The notes below the pieces were generated by a model, which made no database searches, was not told the DNA's origin, and saw nothing but the letters and a program-made list of their open reading frames with translations. From positions 1 to 61,733 of the forward strand of contig NZ_LVJI01000023.1 in assembly GCF_001637225.1 (NCBI RefSeq): a stretch of DNA of 61,733 nucleotides. Direction: 5' to 3'. Of this stretch, positions 7,851 through 18,092 are shown one piece after another. Source of the stretch: Paenibacillus antarcticus (GTDB lineage Bacteria > Bacillota > Bacilli > Paenibacillales > Paenibacillaceae). The translations under genes were made by a program, and so were the position numbers. Positions within the stretch are counted from its first letter, which is position 1. Each line of letters opens with the position of its first letter.

Positions 7851-7880
7851 ATTATAAATTTTACCAGTTGATTGTGTCAA
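7851..7880 (-). promoter_or_regulatory. Near-consensus sigma-A promoter of cysH-sat
   Basis: Perfect TTGACA (7880-7875), 18-base spacer, perfect TATAAT (7856-7851) on the minus strand, giving an mRNA leader of about 65 bases before cysH. The leader is too short for an S-box or T-box. GTTGGAATTTA within it vaguely resembles half of a CymR site, but the match is too weak to call. Confidence 0.8.
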
Positions 7881-7921
7881 TATGTATTCGCCTATTCTAT
7901 ATGATTGTAATAAAAAAAAAC

Positions 7922-7951
7922 AAAAAAAGACCCATTCGAAAGAATGGGTCT
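7922..7951 (-). terminator. Terminator after rpsI
   Basis: AGACCCATTC/GAATGGGTCT forms a 10-bp stem with a 4-base loop followed on the minus strand by a T run, with a second T run just beyond. It closes the truA-rplM-rpsI region and separates it from cysH. Confidence 0.93.
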
Positions 7952-7964
7952 TCTTGAAATAATA

Positions 7965-8357
7965 TTAACGTTTGGAGAACTGAGGAGCACGACGTGCTGC
8001 TTTAAGTCCGTATTTCTTACGTTCTTTCATACGAGGATCACGAGTTAAGAATCCTGCTTTCTTAAGAGAACCGCGCATTTCAGGATCTACTTTAAGCAAT
8101 GCACGGGAAATACCGTGACGAATTGCTCCAGCTTGACCTGATGTTCCTCCACCATGAGCAATTACGAGAACATCGTATTTGCCAAGTGTTTCTGTTAAGT
8201 TAAGAGGTTGCTTAACAATCAACTTAAGTGTTTCTAGACCGAAATATTCATTAATGTCGCGTTTATTAATGACAATGCGTCCTTCACCCGGTATAAGACG
8301 AACACGTGCTACCGAATGTTTACGACGACCTGTCCCATAGTATTGTACTTGTGCCAT
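7965..8357 (-). CDS. rpsI: 30S ribosomal protein S9
   Basis: S9 family, 130 residues, a component of the 30S head near the P site. The N-terminal [16 protein letters not shown] and the C-terminal basic tail ending in QFSKR, which reaches P-site tRNA, are diagnostic. [15 protein letters not shown] is the conserved central motif. It follows rplM by 20 bases with its own AAGGAGG, as in nearly all bacteria. Confidence 0.97.
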   Translation of the reverse strand: MAQVQYYGTGRRKHSVARVRLIPGEGRIVINKRDINEYFGLETLKLIVKQPLNLTETLGKYDVLVIAHGGGTSGQAGAIRHGISRALLKVDPEMRGSLKKAGFLTRDPRMKERKKYGLKAARRAPQFSKR

Positions 8358-8377
8358 GAAACTGTCCTCCTTTTAAA

Positions 8378-8815
8378 TTAGCCGCGAAGTTCGTAAACTT
8401 CTGGATTTTGTGCTGCGTGTGGATGTTCTGTACCTGCGTAAACTTTAAGTCTCAACTTCATCTTATCACCCATACGAGTTTTAGGAATCATGCCTTTTAC
8501 AGCTGCTTCAATAACACGTTCAGGGAAAGTCTTCAGCATCTCTTGAGCTGTAGTTACTTTCAAACCACCAGTGTGCTGTGAGTGACGGTAGTATTTCTTG
8601 TCAGTCAACTTTCTTCCTGTCAAATGGATCTTCTCAGCGTTGATTACGACTACAAAATCGCCAGAGTCAACATGTGTAGTAAATTGTGGCTTGTGTTTGC
8701 CGCGAATAAGAGCAGCAACCTCAGTTGCCAAACGACCTAGCGTTTTACCATCAGCATCGATGATGTGCCAGTTGCGCTCTACTTCATTTGGCTTAGCCAT
8801 ATAGGTGGTACGCAT
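8378..8815 (-). CDS. rplM: 50S ribosomal protein L13
   Basis: L13, 145 residues, an early-assembly protein of the large subunit. It starts [16 protein letters not shown] at 8815 after AAGGAGG; a possible extension upstream lacks a ribosome site and would add 13 unrelated residues. [21 protein letters not shown] and [11 protein letters not shown] are family motifs, and the C-terminus is [15 protein letters not shown]. First gene of the rplM-rpsI pair. Confidence 0.97.
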   Translation of the reverse strand: MRTTYMAKPNEVERNWHIIDADGKTLGRLATEVAALIRGKHKPQFTTHVDSGDFVVVINAEKIHLTGRKLTDKKYYRHSQHTGGLKVTTAQEMLKTFPERVIEAAVKGMIPKTRMGDKMKLRLKVYAGTEHPHAAQNPEVYELRG

Positions 8816-8884
8816 AAAATAGTTCCTCCTTGTTATCGTCCGAAAATCAAACATATTTCATTTATCTTCGTTCATAGTAGTTAG

Positions 8885-8950
8885 TAAATGTTATCAATTA
8901 ATTTAATGCATAATTGTGATCATCTTATTTGGGGCTGTGGGAAAGCCATT
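8885..8950 (-). promoter_or_regulatory. Possible L13-type mRNA leader upstream of rplM
   Basis: The stretch between truA and rplM contains, on the minus strand, TTAATGGCTTTCCCACAGCCCC with a small GGCT/AGCC hairpin. It resembles the leader on which L13 is thought to repress its own mRNA in Bacilli. The identification is from memory of the general form and position. Confidence 0.4.
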
Positions 8951-8967
8951 AAGAAAACACAATTTTT

Positions 8968-8996
8968 ATTCTACAGTATTCACAAGCAAATCGCAA
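8968..8996 (-). promoter_or_regulatory. Candidate sigma-A promoter of rplM-rpsI
   Basis: TTGCGA (8996-8991), 17-base spacer, TAGAAT (8973-8968) on the minus strand, immediately after the truA stop. It would let rplM-rpsI be transcribed independently of truA. Confidence 0.55.
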
Positions 8997-9001
8997 GAGA
9001 T

Positions 9002-9790
9002 TTATAAAGTTTTTTTCATATGAACACTGTAATCCACATCCCAAAGCGTAAGGCCCTTTCCTTCCGCAGTTGGACCGGCTTGTGTCCGATCTAAAGCCGC
9101 CAAAATGACTGGTATGTCATCAGGAGACTTCTTCCCTTCTCCAACTTCCAGTAATGTTCCCATCATAATACGAACCATGTGCTGTAAAAAGCCACTTCCT
9201 GTTACATACGTATGAATAACGCCTTGATCTCTGGAAGCTGACCTACACATTGAATCATCCACTTCGATATAAGCGTCAAACAATGTGCGAACATGACATG
9301 TCTTCGTAGAATTACGGGAAGCAAATGATGTGAAGTCATGTGTTCCTATGAAGTACTTTATAGCACTCTGCATTGCACTGATATCCAATCTCCCATGATG
9401 ATGAAATTGGGTGTGTCGCGCAAACACATCAATAAATTGATTTGCATTTACTGTGTAACGGTATGTTTTACGTTTGGCTGATCGACGAGAGTGAAAGAGT
9501 TCCGGTACTTCTATTGCCTCTCTAACTACGATATCCCCTGGTAGCCTTGTGTTCAGGGCCATTGCCCACCGTTCTACGGGAATTGCAGATAGAGAATGGA
9601 AATTGAATACCTGACCGTAGGCATGAACACCTGCATCTGTCCGCCCTGAAGCTATAATCTTCACCTCATCACCTGTAAGCATCTTAATAGCCTTCTCAAG
9701 GTGATCCTGAACCGTTCTGCCATCCGTTTGTGTCTGAAAGCCGTTATAATTCGTCCCCTCGTAACTGACTTTCATACATAAGTTGCGCAA
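9002..9790 (-). CDS. truA: tRNA pseudouridine synthase A (positions 38-40)
   Basis: Converts U38-U40 of the tRNA anticodon arm to pseudouridine. 262 residues, slightly longer than the B. subtilis enzyme. The catalytic aspartate is Asp52 in SGRTDAGVHA; FTSFASRN and GSGFLQHMVRIMMG are the other TruA blocks. The TTG start at 9790 (MRNLCMKVSYEG) is preceded by GAGGTGAT; an ATG five codons inside is the alternative. It lies between the rplQ terminator and rplM; the energy-coupling-factor transporter genes often found before truA are missing. Confidence 0.93.
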   Translation of the reverse strand: MRNLCMKVSYEGTNYNGFQTQTDGRTVQDHLEKAIKMLTGDEVKIIASGRTDAGVHAYGQVFNFHSLSAIPVERWAMALNTRLPGDIVVREAIEVPELFHSRRSAKRKTYRYTVNANQFIDVFARHTQFHHHGRLDISAMQSAIKYFIGTHDFTSFASRNSTKTCHVRTLFDAYIEVDDSMCRSASRDQGVIHTYVTGSGFLQHMVRIMMGTLLEVGEGKKSPDDIPVILAALDRTQAGPTAEGKGLTLWDVDYSVHMKKTL

Positions 9791-9918
9791 AGTAACATCA
9801 CCTCATTTAGCATAGCTCAATCATCAAATAGATCCGATCACCGTTAACTTTAAGACGGCACCCCATTGCTATTTGATTGATAAGCAAAGGTTCTGGAACT
9901 TACACTTTCTTATCATTT

Positions 9919-9944
9919 AAAAAAGAAGCTCCTTTCGGAGCTTC
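9919..9944 (-). terminator. Terminator downstream of rplQ
   Basis: GAAGCTCC/GGAGCTTC stem, 4-base loop, then TTTTTT on the minus strand. A weaker stem (AAAGGGT...ACCCTTT, about 9964-10008, with a long loop and T run) precedes it. Together they end the alpha operon before truA. Confidence 0.93.
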
Positions 9945-10021
9945 CTCTATTCCGAAATGAAGTGAAAAAAGGGTTAATACAGAATCAACGATTACTGCTT
10001 ACCCTTTCAACATTTCGATAT

Positions 10022-10387
10022 TTACGCGCGGTCTACTAATTCTAAGTAAACCATTGGCGCAGCATCGCCACGACGAGGTCCTAGTTTAAGAATACGAGTG
10101 TATCCACCTGGACGCTCTGAGTAACGAGGTGCCAAATCGGTAAACAATTTTTGAATAGCATCTTGCTCGCCATCCAATGTTTCACGACGTACGAATGCTG
10201 CTACTTGACGACGTGCGTGAAGGTCTCCCTTTTTCGCTTTCGTAATCAACTTTTCAGCGATCGAACGAACTTCTTTAGCTTTCGCTTCCGTTGTTTGGAT
10301 GCGTTCATATAAGAATAGGTCCGTTACCAAGTCACGAAATAATGCTTTACGTGCGCTAGCATCGCGGCCCAACTTTTGGTATGCCAT
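10022..10387 (-). CDS. rplQ: 50S ribosomal protein L17
   Basis: Bacterial L17, 121 residues, located near the peptide exit tunnel opening. [20 protein letters not shown], the basic ARRQVAAFV region and the end [22 protein letters not shown] are characteristic. It follows rpoA by 32 bases with an AAGGAGG site. Last gene of the S10-spc-alpha supercluster, followed by terminators. Confidence 0.97.
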   Translation of the reverse strand: MAYQKLGRDASARKALFRDLVTDLFLYERIQTTEAKAKEVRSIAEKLITKAKKGDLHARRQVAAFVRRETLDGEQDAIQKLFTDLAPRYSERPGGYTRILKLGPRRGDAAPMVYLELVDRA

Positions 10388-10419
10388 GTTTTTCCCTCCT
10401 TCACTAACAATCTTAGAAG

Positions 10420-11364
10420 CTATTCTTCAGTCCGAAGTCCCAAACCGAGTTCCTCGAGCTTTTCTTGTACTTCCTCCAAAGATTTGCGGCCCAAGTTACG
10501 AACCTTCATCATATCTTCTTCGGTCTTAGTTGTAAGTTCTTGTACTGTATTGATACCAGCACGCTTGAGGCAGTTGTAAGAACGGACTGATAGATCGAGC
10601 TCTTCGATCGTCATCTCAAGCACTTTTTCTTTTTTATCTTCTTCTTTTTCGACCATAATTTCAGCATCTTTAGCTTCGTCAGTCAAACCAACGAATAGAT
10701 TCACATGCTCGGTCAAAATTTTAGCTCCAAGACTAACAGCTTCTTCTGGTCTAACGCTTCCGTCAGTCCAGATTTCCATTGTAAGCTTGTCGTAGTTAGT
10801 CACTTGACCAACACGTGTGTTCTCAACGCCATAATTGACGCGTGAGATTGGAGTGTAGATGGAATCAACCGGAATGACGCCGATCGGTTGGTCATCACGT
10901 TTGTTCCGATCTGCTTGAACATAACCACGTCCACGACTTGCAAAAATACGCATGTGTAGTCTGGATCCAGGACCCAATGTCGCAATGTGAAGATCAGGAT
11001 TTAGAATTTCAACATCACTGTCCGCACGGATATCCGCTGCTGTAATAACTCCTTCGCCTTCAGCATCAATCTCGAACACTTTCTCTTCGTCAGAATGAAT
11101 TTTAAGGGATAGAGCTTTCAAGTTTAGAATAATCTCCGTTACGTCTTCCATTACTCCTGGTACTGTTGTGAATTCATGAAGAACACCGTCAATCTGAACA
11201 GATGTAACAGCTGCACCAGGCAGCGAAGATAGTAAGATTCGGCGAAGTGAATTCCCCAAGGTCTGACCATATCCGCGTTCTAGTGGTTCTACTACGAATT
11301 TACCATAAGTACCATTTTCATTGACGTCAATGGTCTCAATTTTCGGCTTTTCGATTTCAATCAC
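10420..11364 (-). CDS. rpoA: DNA-directed RNA polymerase alpha subunit
   Basis: Alpha subunit, 314 residues. The N-terminal domain (to about 225; [28 protein letters not shown]) dimerises and assembles polymerase. The C-terminal domain (about 245-314; [19 protein letters not shown]...[12 protein letters not shown]) contacts UP elements and activators. The GTG at 11364 ([10 protein letters not shown]) was chosen because AAGGAGG lies 8 bases upstream; the frame is open further but would overlap that site. A structured 129-base gap separates it from rpsK. Confidence 0.97.
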   Translation of the reverse strand: MIEIEKPKIETIDVNENGTYGKFVVEPLERGYGQTLGNSLRRILLSSLPGAAVTSVQIDGVLHEFTTVPGVMEDVTEIILNLKALSLKIHSDEEKVFEIDAEGEGVITAADIRADSDVEILNPDLHIATLGPGSRLHMRIFASRGRGYVQADRNKRDDQPIGVIPVDSIYTPISRVNYGVENTRVGQVTNYDKLTMEIWTDGSVRPEEAVSLGAKILTEHVNLFVGLTDEAKDAEIMVEKEEDKKEKVLEMTIEELDLSVRSYNCLKRAGINTVQELTTKTEEDMMKVRNLGRKSLEEVQEKLEELGLGLRTEE

Positions 11365-11422
11365 GCATGTACCCTCCTTCAAACGTCGCTCCTATATAAC
11401 AGTCATCTTGTCTAGAGTATCC

Positions 11423-11475
11423 TGTGGTATACCTAAACAACCATTGTTAGCAAAACGCGCGGGTTTTATACCACA
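11423..11475 (-). promoter_or_regulatory. Inverted repeat with two inner hairpins between rpsK and rpoA
   Basis: TGTGGTATA and TATACCACA (11475-11467 with 11431-11423) form an exact 9-bp outer stem on the minus strand. It encloses two smaller stems, AAAC/GTTT around CCGCGC and CTAACAA/TTG(T)TTAG around TGG. The whole can fold as a three-way junction in mRNA about 60 bases before the rpoA start. No T run follows, so it is not a standard terminator. A role such as RNA-protein regulation or processing is conjecture. Confidence 0.5.
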
Positions 11476-11493
11476 TTGTTCTGGTTGACTTAA

Positions 11494-11889
11494 TTAGACA
11501 CGACGACGTTTTGGTGGGCGGCACCCGTTATGCGGAACTGGAGTTACATCCTTAATTAGGTTGACTTCCAGACCAGCAGCTTGCAAAGAACGAATCGCAG
11601 CTTCACGACCAGCTCCAGGACCTTTAACCATAACTTCAACTGATTTCATTCCATGTTCCATAGCTGCTTTAGCTGCTGTTTCAGCGGCCATTTGTGCAGC
11701 AAATGGAGTGGACTTACGTGAACCTCTGAATCCTAGTCCGCCTGAACTAGCCCATGAGATTGCATTACCGTGTGGATCAGTGATCGTTACAATCGTATTG
11801 TTGAACGTGGAACGAATATGTGCCACGCCAGATTCAATATTTTTGCGATCGCGGCGTTTAGTACGCACGACTTTTTTTGGTTTTGCCAT
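11494..11889 (-). CDS. rpsK: 30S ribosomal protein S11
   Basis: S11, 131 residues, on the 30S platform near the mRNA exit. [27 protein letters not shown] and the end [18 protein letters not shown] are near-invariant. It follows rpsM by 19 bases with GGGGGGATAAAAGAC before ATG. Confidence 0.98.
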   Translation of the reverse strand: MAKPKKVVRTKRRDRKNIESGVAHIRSTFNNTIVTITDPHGNAISWASSGGLGFRGSRKSTPFAAQMAAETAAKAAMEHGMKSVEVMVKGPGAGREAAIRSLQAAGLEVNLIKDVTPVPHNGCRPPKRRRV

Positions 11890-11908
11890 TGTCTTTTATC
11901 CCCCCTTA

Positions 11909-12277
11909 TTATTTCTTCTTGTTCGCTACCGTACGACGAGGGCCTTTGCGTGTACGTGCATTCGTCTTAGTACGTTGTCCACGAACCGGCAACCCACGGC
12001 GATGACGCACACCACGATAGCAACCAATTTCAACTAGACGTTTAATATTCAAGGAAATTTCACGACGTAGGTCACCTTCAACTTTAACCGTTTTGTCGAT
12101 CGTTTCACGCAATTTGCTGACTTCATCTTCAGTTAGATCTCTAACGCGAGTTTCTGAACTGATGCCTGTTTCTTGTAAAATTTTCTGGGAAGTCGTTCTA
12201 CCGATTCCGAAAATGTAAGTCAAGGCGATCTCAACGCGCTTATCACGTGGTAAATCCACTCCAGCTATACGAGCCAT
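11909..12277 (-). CDS. rpsM: 30S ribosomal protein S13
   Basis: S13, 122 residues, a head protein touching the A-site finger and P-site t[29 protein letters not shown], the helix-two-turns-helix, and [32 protein letters not shown] are diagnostic; the tail ends in VANKKK. It starts 20 bases after rpmJ. Confidence 0.98.
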   Translation of the reverse strand: MARIAGVDLPRDKRVEIALTYIFGIGRTTSQKILQETGISSETRVRDLTEDEVSKLRETIDKTVKVEGDLRREISLNIKRLVEIGCYRGVRHRRGLPVRGQRTKTNARTRKGPRRTVANKKK

Positions 12278-12297
12278 TTTACGCTACACCCCCTTCT

Positions 12298-12561
<264 letters not shown>

Positions 12562-12597
12562 ACAGGTTACAGCTAACATCTTAATGTGTACGTTGTA

Positions 12598-12813
12598 TTA
12601 TTTGCGGTAAGTTATACGACCTTTTGTTAGATCATAAGGTGATAACTGTACGACCACTTTGTCTCCTGTCAGAATACGAATAAAGTGCATCCGTAGCTTC
12701 CCTGAAACATGACCAAGTATTTGATGACCGTTCTCAAGTTCAACCTTAAACGTTGCATTTGGGAGCAATTCAAGGACCGTACCTTCTACTTCAATTACAT
12801 CTTCTTTAGCCAC
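12598..12813 (-). CDS. infA: Translation initiation factor IF-1
   Basis: OB-fold factor of 71 residues that binds the 30S A site during initiation. [51 protein letters not shown] is the family core. The GTG at 12813 is used because AAAGGAG lies in the right place; the open frame reaches 27 bases further but has no site there. It follows the KOW-domain gene by only 4 bases. Confidence 0.97.
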   Translation of the reverse strand: MAKEDVIEVEGTVLELLPNATFKVELENGHQILGHVSGKLRMHFIRILTGDKVVVQLSPYDLTKGRITYRK

Positions 12814-12817
12814 AATG

Positions 12818-13126
12818 TTAGTCTCCTTTCTCTTGCGCATGTGATTCGGTTGATTGTCTAGACATCATAACTGCATGACGCAGCTTTCCGTTTGTGACCC
12901 GACCGTTTTCCATTAAACTGTTTACAACCTCACTGCTAATATACGACTGGGTTTCCAAATGAAGAAGATTTTTCTTCTTCGCTTGATCAAACTTACGTTT
13001 ATCCCCATCCGCAATATAGACGAACTTGTTATCGGCTTGGGTGAGGACTACAGCTAACTGTCCGGCATCCTTGCCTCTCAGTATCTTCACAATTTGACCA
13101 ATAGTCGGTATGGATTGCTTATTCAT
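12818..13126 (-). CDS. KOW domain-containing small RNA-binding protein
   Basis: Protein of 102 residues with an N-terminal KOW motif (about 5-45: [40 protein letters not shown]), related to L14e/L24-like proteins found between map and infA in Bacillales. The C-terminal half is hydrophilic. Probably binds RNA or the ribosome; no precise function known to me. The start at 13126 follows GTAGGTGAT. It begins 11 bases after the decayed map fragment and ends 4 bases before infA. Confidence 0.85.
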   Translation of the reverse strand: MNKQSIPTIGQIVKILRGKDAGQLAVVLTQADNKFVYIADGDKRKFDQAKKKNLLHLETQSYISSEVVNSLMENGRVTNGKLRHAVMMSRQSTESHAQEKGD

Positions 13127-13136
13127 AAACAATCAC

Positions 13137-13397
13137 CTACCACTTTAGTTTTGTGAGTCCACTGTACTCCGCTCTGATGTCTAACATAACAATGTGGTCT
13201 TCGTTTAACTTGCGTATACCGGAGGATCCAGGGACTAAGACCGAAGTGCAAATGCTAGTAAGGAAACCATTGTAGTCCTTATCAGATGGCACTAAAGCTT
13301 GACTGCGAATGTACGGTTCAGCAAGTTGACTTGTAGTCAGAGCATGCCCTGCTTCGCTCATAAGCCCACGTTTCGTTTTGGACTTAACTATGATCAT
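13137..13397 (-). pseudogene. map: Decayed methionine aminopeptidase gene fragment
   Basis: An 86-codon frame directly after adk, where Bacillales normally carry the roughly 248-residue map. It keeps readable map pieces: the start (MIIVKSKTKRGLMSEAG), DYNGFLTSICTSV (cf. GYNGFRGSICVSV) and NEDHIVMLDIRAEYSG (cf. KDGDIISIDIGAKLNG). About 16 residues are missing after EAG, the conserved His of ELVHG is lost, and everything from the first catalytic Asp onward (all five metal ligands) is absent. The product cannot be an active aminopeptidase; a full-length gene is expected elsewhere because the activity is essential. Confidence 0.85.
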
Positions 13398-13402
13398 TAC
13401 AC

Positions 13403-14110
<708 letters not shown>

Positions 14111-14122
14111 TCACCGAACCTT

Positions 14123-15421
14123 TTATTTATTAATGAAACCTTTGTAATGACGTTTGATCAATTGACCTTCGATTTGCTTCATAGTATCCAGCGCAACACC
14201 GATAACGATGAGAAGTGCTGTACCCCCGATTTGCACGGATTTAGGCAAACCAGCCAATGTACCTAAGAAGATTGGCATCAACGATATAACAGCTAGAAAT
14301 ATTGCACCTGTCATTGTCAAACGAGACATAACACGAGTCATATATTTCTCAGTTGCTTTACCAGGACGAATCCCAGGAATGTATCCACCGTTTTTCTTCA
14401 TATTTTCAGCCATTTGTTGAGGATTCATCTGTACAAATGTATAGAAGAATGTGAATCCAATAATCATAATAACATACAAGACCATACCAAGCGGTTGATC
14501 ATGACTCAGGTTTTTAACAACCCATTTAGCCCATGTGTGTGTGGACCAAAAGTTAGCAATGATAACTGGAAATTGAAGTAATGATATGGCGAAAATGACT
14601 GGAATTACGCCCGCCGCATTAATCTTAAGCGGAATATGCGTATTTTGTCCTCCATACATTTTGTTTCCAACGACACGTTTTGCATATTGTACTGGAATCT
14701 TACGAATCGCTTGTTGGACGTATATTACACCAACAACAATCAGTACAACTACAAGAACTAAGAGAATCGTCTTCACTGAATTCATAAACATTTGATTGTC
14801 TTGGATGAAGGAAGACTGAGCAGTATTCGTAATATAGGTTGGAATGTTAGCTACGATACCTGCAAAGATAAGTATCGATATACCGTTCCCCATACCTCTT
14901 TCCGTAATTTGCTCACCTAACCACATCAGGAAGGCAGTACCCGCCGTCAAAACAATAGCAATCAGCGCATATTTAGCGAATGTTGCGTTGGGAACCATTT
15001 CAGCGCCATACATACGGTTAAACCCGATAGACATAGCAAACGCCTGAATTATACCCAATACAATTGTACCATAGCGCGTCAATTGTGCTGATTTCTTCTT
15101 TCCGTGTTCGCCTTGTTTGGCCCACTCGGAAAGTTTAGGTATAACATCCATAGAGAGCAACTGCACTATAATGGATGCTGTAATATATGGCGTAATCCCG
15201 AGGGCGAATATCGAGAATTGCATCAATGCGCCACCCGAGAACGTGTTGAGAAGACCAAGAAAATCTGCACCTGCATTATTAATATCCGATAGGACTGATT
15301 TATCAACACCAGGTACTGGTACAAAGCTACCGATGCGATAAATAAATAGTACGAATAGTGTAAAGAAGATTCTTTTGCGTAGATCCTCAATGTGCCAAAT
15401 ATTTTTGATCGTCTTAAACAT
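14123..15421 (-). CDS. secY: Preprotein translocase subunit SecY
   Basis: Channel-forming subunit of the SecYEG translocon, 432 residues with ten hydrophobic helices. GSFVPVPGVD in the first loop, the plug region (ADFLGLLNTFSGGALMQFSIFALGITPYITASIIVQLL), ERGMGNGISILIFAGI, and KNGGYIPGIRPGKATEKY are SecY signatures. The start shares one base with the rplO stop (TAATG), suggesting translational coupling. Confidence 0.97.
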   Translation of the reverse strand: MFKTIKNIWHIEDLRKRIFFTLFVLFIYRIGSFVPVPGVDKSVLSDINNAGADFLGLLNTFSGGALMQFSIFALGITPYITASIIVQLLSMDVIPKLSEWAKQGEHGKKKSAQLTRYGTIVLGIIQAFAMSIGFNRMYGAEMVPNATFAKYALIAIVLTAGTAFLMWLGEQITERGMGNGISILIFAGIVANIPTYITNTAQSSFIQDNQMFMNSVKTILLVLVVVLIVVGVIYVQQAIRKIPVQYAKRVVGNKMYGGQNTHIPLKINAAGVIPVIFAISLLQFPVIIANFWSTHTWAKWVVKNLSHDQPLGMVLYVIMIIGFTFFYTFVQMNPQQMAENMKKNGGYIPGIRPGKATEKYMTRVMSRLTMTGAIFLAVISLMPIFLGTLAGLPKSVQIGGTALLIVIGVALDTMKQIEGQLIKRHYKGFINK

Positions 15422-15861
15422 TAGATCACCTCGGTTTTACCGCCGGCAGCCTCTATTTTCTCCACCGCAGATTGAGAAAACTTATTCGCTTTGACAGACA
15501 GCTTAACTGTTACTTCGCCGTTGCCAAGAATCTTGATTCCGCTTTTAGCATTTTTCACGATTCCGTTTTCGAACAAAAATTCTGGTGTTACTTCTGTATC
15601 TGCTGCGAAGTTGTTAAGATCTTCGATGTTCACGATCGCATATTCTTTACGCGTAGGGTTAGTAAACCCGCGTTTAGGTAAGCGACGATACAACGGGTTT
15701 TGTCCACCTTCGAAACCAGGGCGAACTCCACCGCCGGAACGAGAGTTTTGACCTTTATGGCCACGACCTGATGTTTTACCTGTACCACTACTAGTACCGC
15801 GTCCAACACGTTTGCGTTCTTTACGGGAACCAGGGGCAGAGGAAAGCTCATGTAATTTCAT
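15421..15861 (-). CDS. rplO: 50S ribosomal protein L15
   Basis: L15, 146 residues. It starts [22 protein letters not shown] at 15861 with AAGGAGG 11 bases upstream. The Gly/Arg-rich extension ([33 protein letters not shown]) reaches into 23S rRNA. Its stop overlaps the secY start. Confidence 0.97.
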   Translation of the reverse strand: MKLHELSSAPGSRKERKRVGRGTSSGTGKTSGRGHKGQNSRSGGGVRPGFEGGQNPLYRRLPKRGFTNPTRKEYAIVNIEDLNNFAADTEVTPEFLFENGIVKNAKSGIKILGNGEVTVKLSVKANKFSQSAVEKIEAAGGKTEVI

Positions 15862-15906
15862 CGTTCGTTGCACCTCCTTAAGATTTTGTAGCTTAATCTA
15901 TATAGA

Positions 15907-16095
15907 TTAAGCTTCGATTTCTGTTACTGATACTAAATGGGACACTTTATTGATCATTCCGCGAATCGCTGGATTGTCGTTATGAACAACAGTTTTGTTG
16001 ATTTTTTTCAAACCAAGTGTGTTGACAGTCGCACGTTGATCACCAGGACGACCAATCAAACTACGAACTAGGGTAATTTCAAGTTGTTTTGTCAT
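15907..16095 (-). CDS. rpmD: 50S ribosomal protein L30
   Basis: L30, 62 residues: [37 protein letters not shown]. The start at 16095 has AAGGAG at 8 bases; an ATG three codons earlier overlaps this site. Between rpsE and rplO as in other spc operons. Confidence 0.96.
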   Translation of the reverse strand: MTKQLEITLVRSLIGRPGDQRATVNTLGLKKINKTVVHNDNPAIRGMINKVSHLVSVTEIEA

Positions 16096-16107
16096 GACAT
16101 TCACTCC

Positions 16108-16605
16108 TTAACCGAGCAATTCTTCGACGGATTTGCCGCGTAATTTCGCAACATCCTCAGCGCGTTTCAGACGGGACAAGCCCTCTAAAGTTGCGTTGAC
16201 CATATTCATGGAGTTCGAAGAACCCAGAGATTTTGTCAAGATATCACCCACACCAGCAAGTTCAAGTACTGCACGTACAGGACCGCCAGCGATAACTCCA
16301 GTACCTTCTGATGCTGGTTTCATAAAGACGCGACCAGCTCCGAATTTACCTGTTACCGTGTGAGGAATAGATGTTCCAACAAGTGGAACATGAATTAGAT
16401 TTTTCTTAGCATCTTCAATACCTTTGCGAATCGCATCAGGTACTTCGCCTGCTTTACCGATACCGGCGCCAACATAACCTTTGCCATCGCCGACAACTAC
16501 CAACGCGCTAAAGCTAAAACGGCGTCCGCCTTTTACAACTTTTGCTACGCGGTTAATATTTACAACTCTTTCAGTCAGTTCTAAAGTATTCGGATCTACA
16601 CGCAA
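16108..16605 (-). CDS. rpsE: 30S ribosomal protein S5
   Basis: S5, 165 residues, involved in decoding accuracy and mRNA unwinding at the entry site. [29 protein letters not shown], the loop where spectinomycin-resistance changes occur in other bacteria, reads as wild type. [22 protein letters not shown] is the second motif. TTG start at 16605 with GGAGG upstream. Confidence 0.97.
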   Translation of the reverse strand: MRVDPNTLELTERVVNINRVAKVVKGGRRFSFSALVVVGDGKGYVGAGIGKAGEVPDAIRKGIEDAKKNLIHVPLVGTSIPHTVTGKFGAGRVFMKPASEGTGVIAGGPVRAVLELAGVGDILTKSLGSSNSMNMVNATLEGLSRLKRAEDVAKLRGKSVEELLG

Positions 16606-16633
16606 GTCGTTAACCTCCTTTTTAAAAAATTTC

Positions 16634-17002
16634 TTAGAATTCTAAGCCTGCTTCACGAGCTGCATCTGCAAGTGCTTGAATTCGTCCGTGATATAAGTAA
16701 CCTCCGCGGTCAAATACAACCGAAGCATAGCCCTTATCTTTTGCACGTTTAGCAACCAATTCGCCAACTTTACGAGCTGACTCTACGTTAGCGCCATTAG
16801 TGATTCCTTCACTCAATTCTTTATCAACTGTTGATGCTGCTACCAATGTAACACCAGCAACGTCATCAATCAATTGAGCATAGATATGTTTGGAAGAACG
16901 GAAAACGTTAAGACGTGGACGTTCAACGGTTCCAGTAATTTTCTTACGAACACGAAGATGTCTTCTTACACGTGCCTTGTTCTTATCTTCTTTATTAATC
17001 AT
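16634..17002 (-). CDS. rplR: 50S ribosomal protein L18
   Basis: L18, 122 residues, binds 5S rRNA in the central protuberance. [33 protein letters not shown] and the end [22 protein letters not shown] are diagnostic. The start MINKEDKNK at 17002 fits family length; an in-frame ATG at 17011 lies closer to the AAAGGAG and could be the actual start. Confidence 0.96.
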   Translation of the reverse strand: MINKEDKNKARVRRHLRVRKKITGTVERPRLNVFRSSKHIYAQLIDDVAGVTLVAASTVDKELSEGITNGANVESARKVGELVAKRAKDKGYASVVFDRGGYLYHGRIQALADAAREAGLEF

Positions 17003-17085
17003 GACTTCCATTTCACTCCTTTCAGTTTACCTTCAAAGCATCACGTTAAGACGCACATGGTAACTCAGGAATAAGAAAAAATAAC

Positions 17086-17628
17086 TTATTTTTTCTTACC
17101 TGCTTTACCTTCCTTACGGATAATGCGTTCGCCTTCATACTTAATTCCTTTACCTTTGTAAGGTTCAGGCTCACGTACAGAACGGATGTTAGCAGCATAA
17201 GCTCCTACGCGTTCTTTATCGATCCCTCTAACAGTGATCTTTGTATTAACAGGTACTTCAAACTCAATACCTGGTTCTGGAGCGATTTCAACTGGGTGTG
17301 AGTAACCTACGTTTAGAACGATTTTATCTCCGGATTTGCTTGCGCGATATCCGACCCCAACCAATTCTAGGTTTTTAAAGAAACCTTCAGTTACACCAGT
17401 AACCATGTTGCTGACAACGCTGCGTGTCGTGCCGTGAAGAGAACGATGCGTTTTATTGTCAGAAGGACGTTCAACAAGTATTTCATTATTATCAACTGTT
17501 ACCTTCATGTCTTTATGAAGTTCACGAGTCAAAGTTCCTTTAGGTCCTTTAACAGTAATAACAGTGTTATTCAAAGTGATTTCTACACCACTTGGTACTG
17601 CGATTGGTTTGCGACCAATACGAGACAT
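17086..17628 (-). CDS. rplF: 50S ribosomal protein L6
   Basis: L6, 180 residues, two related beta-rich halves near the GTPase-associated centre. [19 protein letters not shown] at the start and [28 protein letters not shown] at the end are typical. Located between rpsH and rplR. Confidence 0.97.
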   Translation of the reverse strand: MSRIGRKPIAVPSGVEITLNNTVITVKGPKGTLTRELHKDMKVTVDNNEILVERPSDNKTHRSLHGTTRSVVSNMVTGVTEGFFKNLELVGVGYRASKSGDKIVLNVGYSHPVEIAPEPGIEFEVPVNTKITVRGIDKERVGAYAANIRSVREPEPYKGKGIKYEGERIIRKEGKAGKKK

Positions 17629-17661
17629 ATATGTTGCACCTCCTTGTCTTGTGACATTATA

Positions 17662-18060
17662 TTACCAAACGTAGCAGACAACTTCTCCGCCAGATTTAGA
17701 TTGACGAGCTTCTTTATCGGTCATAACTCCCTTTGAAGTGGAGACAATCGCGATACCTAGACCGCCGAGTACACGAGGAACTTCGTTGCTCTTCGTATAC
17801 ACGCGAAGGCCTGGTTTACTAATTCTCTTCAAACCTGTGATAACACGTTCGTTGTTTTGTCCATATTTCAAGAAAATACGGATAATCCCTTGTTTGTTAT
17901 CAGCGACAACTTCTGCGTCACGGATGAATCCTTCACGCTTCAAAATATCAGCGATTTGTTTCTTCATCGTAGATGCAGGCATTTCAACCGTTTCGTGACG
18001 TACTGTATTAGCGTTACGAATACGAGTAAGCATATCTGCAATTGGATCAGACATAGTCAT
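17662..18060 (-). CDS. rpsH: 30S ribosomal protein S8
   Basis: S8, 132 residues, a central-domain assembly protein that binds 16S helix 21. [23 protein letters not shown] and the end [25 protein letters not shown] are conserved. In several bacteria S8 is the spc-operon repressor; no matching mRNA site was recognised here. Confidence 0.97.
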   Translation of the reverse strand: MTMSDPIADMLTRIRNANTVRHETVEMPASTMKKQIADILKREGFIRDAEVVADNKQGIIRIFLKYGQNNERVITGLKRISKPGLRVYTKSNEVPRVLGGLGIAIVSTSKGVMTDKEARQSKSGGEVVCYVW

Positions 18061-18092
18061 GTGTGTAAACCTCCTTCCCGTTTATGGACTTC

